The position numbers and the translations under genes were made by a program. A DNA stretch of 64,000 nt, taken from NCBI GenBank assembly GCA_963855995.1, contig OY979718.1, forward strand, positions 23,366,282 through 23,430,281, written 5' to 3'. The notes below the pieces were generated by a model, which ran no database searches, was not told the origin of the DNA, and saw only the letters and a program-made list of their open reading frames with translations. The stretch's first letter is position 1. Each line of letters opens with the position of its first letter. Shown here piece after piece: positions 57,331 to 64,000 of the stretch. This stretch comes from Muricea muricata (Eukaryota > Cnidaria > Anthozoa > Malacalcyonacea > Plexauridae).

Positions 57331-58604
57331 CCTCTAGCGTAATGTCCATCGGACCCACAAATATAGCAATGATAACAATCGTTTTTCCCTTGTTCTTGGC
57401 ATGATACACAGGCAGGTTTCTTTGGACGCCTTCTGGTGTCGTTTCCAGCCCCCCTTGCATTATTTTGGCAATCATTGCCTGATTTTATGGAGCCCTTCAG
57501 GCTTGCCACATCTAGTCTGAGAGCTTCCAGGGCATTGACAAGTGATTGGTGCTTTCCATCTGCAATCTGTTGCTGGGGTTCTGTTTTAGGGGGGTGTTGT
57601 TTATTCTGTTCTTTTCCGTCTTGGTGATTACATTCACAGGTTGTACAACTAACTTTCACTTGCTGTCTTCTAGTGGAGACTGACAACTTACTTGCCCTCT
57701 CTGTTTCTTCAGAAACTGCATGGCTAGTCTGCTTTATGAGTTCTTCATCCGTTGTTGCCGGGTTCTTTAATAATGGCCTAAGCTTGGCCCGAACAACCTC
57801 GTTGTTGAATCCAGTCTCTAGTGTTCTTAAGAATACAGCTTGAACGAGGTCTGCAGAGTACTTAATGCCATCTTCCATAACTCGAGAAGTAAACAACACT
57901 TGTTGTCTTAACTCTAACACACGTATGAGAAAGTCCTCTTCGGTTTCCTTTGGACCCTGGCATGTGACAGTCAGCTCTTGATAAAGCTCTGCTGCACTTT
58001 TCTGCTTATAATGGGCTTTCAACACTTGTAACAGTTTGCAAAGCTTCAAACTCTCAATAGTTTCAACATATGAACGAAGTTTCAGGGTCGGACTTATAGC
58101 ACGTATAACCGCTTCAATAATTTCAGCTTCACTATATCCTTTTGCTTTACCCGAGTCAATTTGTCGTATTAAACTGACAAATGAGAGTCTATCCTTCTGA
58201 GTATCAGGGCCAATTACACCAATTATTTTAAAATCACGTCGATAAACAGTAAACTTACTTTGTTCAACCTCGACTTTCTTGCTGTCTTCGGGTATCTCAG
58301 CTGTTAAATTGTCCACATTTTCTTCGTTGCTCGTATCGGGTTCCGATATTTCCAATGGCGGCGGCTCGTCTTTCAACTGCTCTTTAACTTCGGCCAAATA
58401 CTTCATTTTAGCATCATTTTCTTCTAGTGCTTCCACACCTCCATCGATAGCTTCCCGTACGAGTTTTAACAATTCCAATTTCCTTTTATTAGCAAGATTT
58501 GTTTCATCAAGTTTAAGTCCCTTTCCAAGTCCAATCAGTTCAGTACTCGACAAAGAAAGTAGCTTGCCTTCAATCTCCAGCTGTAGCTCCTCAAGATCCG
58601 CCAT
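57273..58604 (-). CDS. gag: Gypsy Gag polyprotein, 443 aa
   Basis: Starts 125 bp inside the 5' LTR and is open throughout. The central part is helical and charged ([20 protein letters not shown]), as in gypsy capsids. Near the end (about residues 413-426) is one CCHC knuckle, [14 protein letters not shown], for RNA binding, preceded by a second small cysteine cluster ([12 protein letters not shown]). Gag packages the element RNA into particles in the cytoplasm. The last 20 or so codons overlap pol, and a slippery heptamer lies there, so Pol is made as a Gag-Pol fusion. Confidence 0.9.
   Translation of the reverse strand: MADLEELQLEIEGKLLSLSSTELIGLGKGLKLDETNLANKRKLELLKLVREAIDGGVEALEENDAKMKYLAEVKEQLKDEPPPLEISEPDTSNEENVDNLTAEIPEDSKKVEVEQSKFTVYRRDFKIIGVIGPDTQKDRLSFVSLIRQIDSGKAKGYSEAEIIEAVIRAISPTLKLRSYVETIESLKLCKLLQVLKAHYKQKSAAELYQELTVTCQGPKETEEDFLIRVLELRQQVLFTSRVMEDGIKYSADLVQAVFLRTLETGFNNEVVRAKLRPLLKNPATTDEELIKQTSHAVSEETERASKLSVSTRRQQVKVSCTTCECNHQDGKEQNKQHPPKTEPQQQIADGKHQSLVNALEALRLDVASLKGSIKSGNDCQNNARGAGNDTRRRPKKPACVSCQEQGKNDCYHCYICGSDGHYARGCKKRSSGNDRGLHPRDRR
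57306..57312 (-). promoter_or_regulatory. -1 ribosomal frameshift slippery site (gag to pol)
   Basis: On the minus strand GGGAAAC is in the gag frame as G GGA AAC, the X XXY YYZ pattern. A 6-nt spacer (57300-57305) follows, then a possible stem GGACTAC/GTAGTCC (57293-57299 with 57270-57276). Pol is in the -1 frame and open across the site. The gag stop lies within the stem. Confidence 0.8.
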
Positions 58605-58710
58605 ATAGACACGTTTAAACTCTCAATCTATCGCTTTGTTGTTCCAAATATTGTTCCGCCGCCGGTTCCAATTTCGACACACTTACTAAGGCAACGTTAT
58701 CCAAAAATAT

Positions 58711-58728
58711 CTCTCCGAAGGCTCCAAA
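58711..58728 (-). other. Gypsy primer binding site
   Basis: The minus strand reads TTTGGAGCCTTCGGAGAG directly after the 5' LTR. The TGG two bases in fits the CCA end of a tRNA; which tRNA could not be decided by eye. Confidence 0.55.
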
Positions 58729-58934
58729 TGTTACCCGAGTAAGTAGCGAACTACGTGAGGAAGGTTTTCAAAGTTTTATTTGTGTCTATAAATCTACAAT
58801 GACAGTTATTTTTCGAGAACAATGCCGTCTTAACTTGTTTGTATTACTATTCCAGTCCGCTCTCTCACATGTTCACACGCGTGGTGCGTGGGATTGATTA
58901 TTATTCAAAATCGCGTGTATTCACATACGTCACA
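58729..58934 (-). repeat. Gypsy 5' LTR
   Basis: 206 bp, same as 52187-52392 and followed on the plus strand by GAAT. It should hold the promoter and poly(A) signals of the element. Confidence 0.95.
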
Positions 58935-60215
58935 GAATGGTCCAGCAATCCTTTACCAGCCCATACAGGAATGGGTCTAAAGTTTGGTTCCCAGAAGGAA
59001 GAGTGCCTTCCTGGCGAAAAGAAGTTACATAATACATCCACAGCGACAGCTAGTCCGTCCCTATTTGATTTTGGAAGTTCAGCCACATCGACAAAGCTAT
59101 ATGGCTCGTGGCGAGAATTCTTGGTATTTTGGCAGTCGAAATCATTTCGAGGTGGAAGGACAACTGCAGTAACACCAGAGTTGTCGCGTCGCGGAGACAT
59201 TCATCGGTAAAGATGCTCAGAAGTCAATGAAAGAAAAATTGTCCAAGACTGATATGAAGGGTCGGAAAGGTGGGGATACGCCACACTCAACCTGTGTTAA
59301 GTGAAAGCAGAGCATGGCTAGTTGGGAGACGTCTAAACTAACGTAATCCTATGACCCTGGGCGCATTTCTTAGATTCACGATATAGTACGAAGCGGCCAA
59401 ACTGCTCAACGAACCACCAATTGGTACGCTGCCTGGTGTGAATTCTTATCATCTGAACGTCTTAACTCCGAATGCACTTGTTAGCACGCGCTTGCGCTAA
59501 GAACCCTGGAAATTGGTAACCTGATCATAGATATCTCATATACACTAGATGCTGCATCCCACGCTTTGGGCAGGCGAAAATTGAAGCCAGATCGTAGGAG
59601 CATGATAATTTGTGTATTTTGTATTGCGAAAATGGACAAAGTTGACAATAAGTCCTCTTCTATTTAATACACAAATGCAGAAAAGTATAGTGTTTTCTGT
59701 AGCATCATGAGTGGGAACGACTAATATGGCCGCCGCCTATTGCCATGAGGGGATACCGTTGAGATTTTAGGCTTCACTTTTTTATATACAGATGCGCTAT
59801 CTTGTGTATATGAGATATCTATAAACCTGATCGACAGAATAATCTGGTACAAGCGGGTGTGGAAAAATTTTGGAGGAAATGGATCGAATTGCGTGCACTA
59901 ACGTTACAGACCAGTTGCAAGTGTATCACACCCAGTCGCAGCGTGAGACCTGGAGATATCGTCCTGATAGCCGATAAGGCTTCGCTAAAGGGAGATTATC
60001 GTCTCGGAAAAATCCAAGAAGTTCGTTCGATTTAAGATGGAAAAGTGCGAAGTACATAGGTTAAGTACAAGAATTATAAAGGCGGCGAAAGGAATCACGA
60101 GTATATACCACGGGCGACGACGTGTGTATCTTTTAGCCCTTTTGGTGCCAGTAAATATAATCAACGGCATGCGATTGCATGAACTGTTGTTGAATATAGA
60201 TAAATACTGATATTT
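58935..60215 (+). pseudogene. BEL/Pao pol remnant: integrase and C-terminal tail
   Basis: Continues the interrupted motif as WNGPAILYQPIQEW. Near 59850-60100 it reads FWRKWIELRALTLQ and RPGDIVLIADKASLKGDYRL, GKIQEVRS, KYKNYKGGERN, the typical tail of BEL/Pao polyproteins (DUF5641 type). Multiple frameshifts and stops; not functional. Confidence 0.7.
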
Positions 60216-60292
60216 GTTGACATTTAGTTACTTAATTTTAATGCGATCGCGTCGACCCCCAACACTTCTGGTGTATTAGCATAATAGAATTC

Positions 60293-60500
60293 TGGGTGTA
60301 CGTCTCGAGCGAGAAACAATATCACGTGAGGGGGAGACCTAAGAGAGCGGCTATTACAGCCGTATTCTGAAACAGTGTTTTACCGCGATCAATACTTTAG
60401 CGATATTTATGTACGTTATCGACCGTTGTGAGTCATAAACGTTCTATAACATTTATTGGAAAAGGAAACACATGCAAAGAAAAGTTTTAAGGGTTAAACA
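60293..60500 (+). repeat. BEL/Pao 3' LTR
   Basis: Partner of 45988-46208. Lies about 80 bp after the end of the recognisable integrase tail. Confidence 0.65.
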
Positions 60501-61727
60501 GGTCGTTATTATGTGCCTTGTTGAAACCTGTTTTAAGTTGACGTTATGTTGAATATTCATATTGTATGGTAAAAGACTGTAGTAGTCCAGTACAAGTGCA
60601 TGCTGCGCTATTTACACCACATGTGCACCTCTGTAAATAGCCTGAGAATCATTGCATGTCCTACGAAAACGTACAGCCAGACATAAAAGCTGATATTTAC
60701 ATCTCTGGTTTCTCAGTTCATATTCTGGACTGAGCGTTGATTGGTCAGTTAAAGTAAACACATTTTAATCTGTTTTTTATTGGTTAGTGTTAAATAGATT
60801 GCAATATTTTTGGGTTTTTTTTAACTAAAATTAGGTTGGCTTTGTCGGTCATGTGAGATGCGCAGAGTATAAACTCTACCGCCGACGGAAGCCAATTAGA
60901 TTGTTTGTGTCAGGCTCTATTAATAAAAACAGAGCATGATGCTCAGGCTAAAACTAAAATACACAACTTGTAACTAAAGTATAAAACCGCGAGATTAACT
61001 AGCGATTGTATTCTCATAGTTTATTCATTTTTCATTCCGAATTGATCCGGGTTGAAATGTCGTCCTGAATGAACTAAACGTACATCGACATTTCATTCTG
61101 AAATGAGATAGACGTTTATTATGAGATGCAGTAGCGAAGCCAAACCGACAATTTGGTCATGCTATGCAAATTTAAATCATTATCATTATTCATTTCTTTA
61201 GAAATTGATTCCTTATACGATCTATAAACACTGAAAAAATTGTGTTTGCATGACCAAATGCCGGGCTGGCTTCGCCACTGATGATATGTTTGCATAACGG
61301 GGAGTTTCGCTCACGTACATGAAAAAAATTGCGTCGGTACATGAATCTGAAAGGAGTTCCAATCCGGAATGAGATTTCTTACCACAATATCTCAACCCTT
61401 AATTCATTTTCACATGTAAGAACGAATTGAATCTAGAGCGACATTCAGTATTGAAACTAAATCCAGATTTACGTATTAAACTACGTCATACACAAAATTA
61501 AGCAATTGAATTTTGGACTACATGGAAATACGATCTTACCGCAGTCATAAGTATATACAGTGCGAACCATGGTATAGTAAGATATTAATGCCGTACGTAT
61601 TCAAAATGAGCAGTGCTATTCATTAAAACCTACGAACATCAAAACAAAGTTTTGAGAAGATCTTTGCGATATTGATATTTGATGTTAGTCACATGACTGA
61701 CAAAATATGGCGTTGTTCCATATTTCA
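60501..61727. other. No feature recognised after the BEL 3' LTR
   Basis: 60840-61270 holds scattered inverted words around CTTCGCTACTG/GCTTCGCCACTG, possibly another worn foldback (61110-61285). No gene B exon 6 or 7 match was found here. Confidence 0.35.
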
Positions 61728-63528
61728 GGTGGACCACGCCATTAGTTTCAAAAATATGATAACACGACAGGACGTCGTTTTTAACTTCATTGGAAGTGGA
61801 AACGACATTCTTTAACCAAAAACAGCATAGGTAACAACAAGAGAATGTTTTAGTTAGAAAATAAACGAACTTGGTGTCATTAGTTGGAGAATTTTTCAAA
61901 GAATACGTGGAACGGCGGAAAAGAGGGATTCTGGACTTCTAAAATGGATAAGAATGGGAGGCATTAGGCGTTTGAAGGAGAACTGTTCGTAAGTTATTAT
62001 GATCAACGTCTGTCAACATTTTGAGAAAGTTTGCTTTGCCATATATCTACAAAACTAACAATGATGGATTTCTGGTAAGCAATAATGATTCCAAAATATA
62101 CCTTAACTACTGTCATGGAAGAAACGTTCGAAACTGGATTAAGCGAAAAGTGCATGAAAGCACAACGGAATTTTCATGTTTTGTCAGACAAGTAAGCCGA
62201 GATCAACATGATAATGCCCTAATGCTGAGAAAAGACTTCTGCTGAATGATTTTAGGTACCTGTCAAAGAAGTGGTAGAACGATTATTTAGATCCGTATTA
62301 TTAACGACCAACACATCTTTATATGTGCTTAAATGTGCAAAAGAGACCTCTGATCCCTATTTCTGCTGTTACCAGCAGAACTCGTTCACTTTACCACTTT
62401 TTTGTTGACTCCTTAGCCTCGCCGGATACATAATATCATTGAAATCAATAATTTATTATAAAGACTGCCATCGGATATTATGTATTCTGTAATCTGATTG
62501 GCTCGCTACTTGTAGGAAATTAGCTCATAATCCTACTAGTAAAGAAAACAAGATGGCGGCCAAAGTTTTCGATCGCAAAAAATCTTGTTTCGAGCATTTT
62601 GGCAGCCTTTCTTGGCCATATGTACAACAAAAACTTAGATAAAATTTTTGAAGGTTAGTACTTGATTTAAATGTCACATAAACAAGTATAAAGTACAGTT
62701 TTTTGCGAATTAATACTGAATAAGTCTCCCGAATGCTGGAAAAGATTATAATTGTCTTGAATTGCTATAATAACAAAAAATTTGCTCAGTTTTGAGGTCA
62801 GGTGTCGTCCACGACATTTATATTTTTTAAGAATTTCAAACCTTTGGAAAAATTTGTTTGAAGCACAATTTTAAATAACGATAAGTAGTGTTTTATGCGG
62901 TATTAACTGAAGTTGTTTACATTGCTAAACTGACTCCACTGGGAAGTTTTTTTGGGAGCAGTTGTTATTCTACTCGCTCTTGTCGTATATGAGCGATAGC
63001 CAACTCAGTGCCACGCACCTCGAGTTCGTAGAATAACTGTTAAGTAACTCATCCATGCATTTTCCAAGCTTTATCATGCTGATTTCGTCTGCCTGTCAAA
63101 AGGACAACCTTCCGTTGTGCTTTCAACCATTTTTTACCTCAATCTAGTTCCAAATGTTCATTCCAGGACACCAGTGGAGGTACTTTCAGAATTATTATTG
63201 CTTACCAGGAATCCATCATTGCTAGTTTTGAAGATATATGGCAAAGCAAACATTCTCAAAATGTTGACAGACGTTACGACCAGTTTCCTTCAAACGCCCA
63301 ATACCTCTCATTCTTATCCATTTTAGAAGTCCAGAATCCCTCTTTTCCGCCGTTCCACGTATTCTTTGAAAAATCTTCCAACTATATGGCACCAAGTTCG
63401 TTTATTTTCTAACTAAAACATTCTCTTGTTGTTACGTATGCTGTTTTTGGTTAAAGAATGTCGTTTCTACTTCCAAAGAAGTCCTATCGTGTTATCATAT
63501 TTTTGAAACTAATAGCGTGGTCCACCCA
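61728..63528. mobile_element. 1.8-kb foldback element with arms of about 365 bp
   Basis: Left arm 61728-62100 and right arm 63168-63528 are inverted and very similar (GGTGGACCACGC; GGAACGGCGGAAAAGAGGGA; TTGCCATATATCTACAAAAC). The interior 62101-63167 includes CAAGATGGCGGCC and a hairpin around 62965-63025, with no clear coding frame. A 74-codon frame at 62021-62245 starts in the left arm but has no known motif. Confidence 0.78.
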
Positions 63529-63600
63529 GTGAACTCAATATAACTGGAAGGCTACCTTCAGTTAAGCCGGTAATACAGGATTTGAAGCCAAATTTTGCGG

Positions 63601-63638
63601 GAAATGACCCCCAGACACGCGTGTCTGGGGGTCATTTC
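63601..63638. repeat. Perfect 38-bp palindrome
   Basis: GAAATGACCCCCAGACACG followed directly by its exact reverse complement. A second small hairpin (CGCGAG...CTCGCG) follows within 35 bp. It is the tip of what may be another foldback. Confidence 0.9.
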
Positions 63639-64000
63639 ACGCGAGTTCAGCTTCGCGACAGTCTCGCGTGCTAATTACAATGAGTGATGAATTACAAACT
63701 GGTATTTTTTCGCTATGAAAAGTTTTTTTTTGGCCTGAAAGCAAGTCATATTCTGCGTTGATACCGAAATGATAAAGGGAAATCAAGATTCTTATAATGA
63801 TAAGTTGTAATATGGAAACAGGAGCTCGAAAAGACCTCAGGTCAGTTCAAAATATTGGGATTATTTCAACAAAGTTTTTGTAATTCGGATATTTGAATAT
63901 TTGCTTTTTGGAAAAAAATTTTTGCCGCAGTTCCTTGATCTTAGACTTAAATCAATGAAGTTTCTGAATAATTGAGCCATAGATGTGCGAAAAGAGTAAA

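Larger units (their letters stand above)
52187..58934 (-). mobile_element. Full-length young Ty3/gypsy retrotransposon with MYND-Pol
   Basis: Two identical 206-bp LTRs (52187-52392 and 58729-58934; TG...CA ends on the minus strand) and a 4-bp target duplication GAAT (52183-52186, 58935-58938) bound a 6748-bp element. In minus-strand order it holds 5' LTR, primer site, gag, -1 frameshift signal, pol (MYND, protease, RT, RNase H, integrase), integrase tail, polypurine tract and 3' LTR. It is inserted in the RNase H/integrase part of an older BEL/Pao element. Identical LTRs imply very recent insertion, although pol carries a one-base frameshift near its end. Confidence 0.95.
45988..60500 (+). 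mobile_element. Old, broken BEL/Pao LTR retrotransposon containing nested elements
   Basis: Diverged direct repeats of about 210 bp at 45988-46208 and 60293-60500 share blocks such as GAAACAATATCACGT, GAGACCTAAGAGAGC, GTGAGTCATAAACG and GGAAAAGGAAACA. Between them, plus-strand pol remnants of BEL/Pao type occur at 47640-48840, 51890-52186 and 58935-60215. They are separated by a minus LINE, a plus LINE and the gypsy element. No clear gag and no target duplication could be found. Exact LTR edges are uncertain by several bases. Confidence 0.75.

Noticed and set aside
53554..58608. Several plus-strand frames of 60-125 codons over the gypsy element
   Set aside because: Shadows of gag and pol on the other strand, with no motif of their own.

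Overview
The window looks like nuclear DNA of a cnidarian, most probably an anthozoan (coral, anemone or octocoral). This is inferred from AT-rich sequence with long, transposon-packed introns, canonical GT-AG splice sites, a secreted PAN-like/ILEI gene architecture, BEL/Pao, Ty3/gypsy, CR1/L2-like LINE and THAP P-like elements, and a minisatellite built on CAACAACTTG-type words. No bacterial, organellar or free-virus signal is present.

Only one host gene family can be supported: two plus-strand tandem paralogs. Gene A (12968-34076, seven exons, 299 aa) and gene B (36428 to at least 44914, five exons, running off the window) each encode a signal peptide, a PAN/Apple-like cysteine domain, a short cysteine cluster and an ILEI/FAM3 (PANDER) domain. 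All shared exon phases match, and the sequence just upstream of both start codons is conserved, so the pair arose by a fairly recent duplication.

Everything else is mobile DNA. 0-12.9 kb, upstream of gene A: LINE endonuclease fragments, one split by a MITE, and several foldback MITEs, two of which carry telomere-like words. 13-34 kb, the introns of gene A: a large pair of inverted repeats, nested foldbacks, a CGCGGT minisatellite, a long (AT)n tract, TTAA-flanked MITEs, broken LINEs and a dead THAP exon. 38.5-44.2 kb, intron 3 of gene B: a complete P-like DNA transposon with target duplication and terminal inverted repeats. It holds a 904-aa THAP transposase and a convergent second gene with a C2H2 finger and a domain resembling the C-terminus of THAP9-like transposases.

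46-60.5 kb, downstream of gene B exon 5: a tower of nested retroelements. An old, broken BEL/Pao element (LTRs near 45988-46208 and 60293-60500) is interrupted by a minus-strand LINE, which is itself split by a plus-strand LINE, and separately by a very young full-length Ty3/gypsy element (52187-58934). The gypsy copy has identical 206-bp LTRs, a 4-bp target duplication, a textbook -1 frameshift signal between gag and pol, and a MYND zinc finger at the start of Pol. A small cysteine-cluster gene with an RG-rich tail lies between the BEL 5' LTR and its pol. The last 3.5 kb holds a large foldback and a perfect 38-bp palindrome.

The most unusual items are the two-gene P-like transposon, the MYND-Pol gypsy with its readable frameshift signal, and the tandem PAN-like/ILEI secreted genes.
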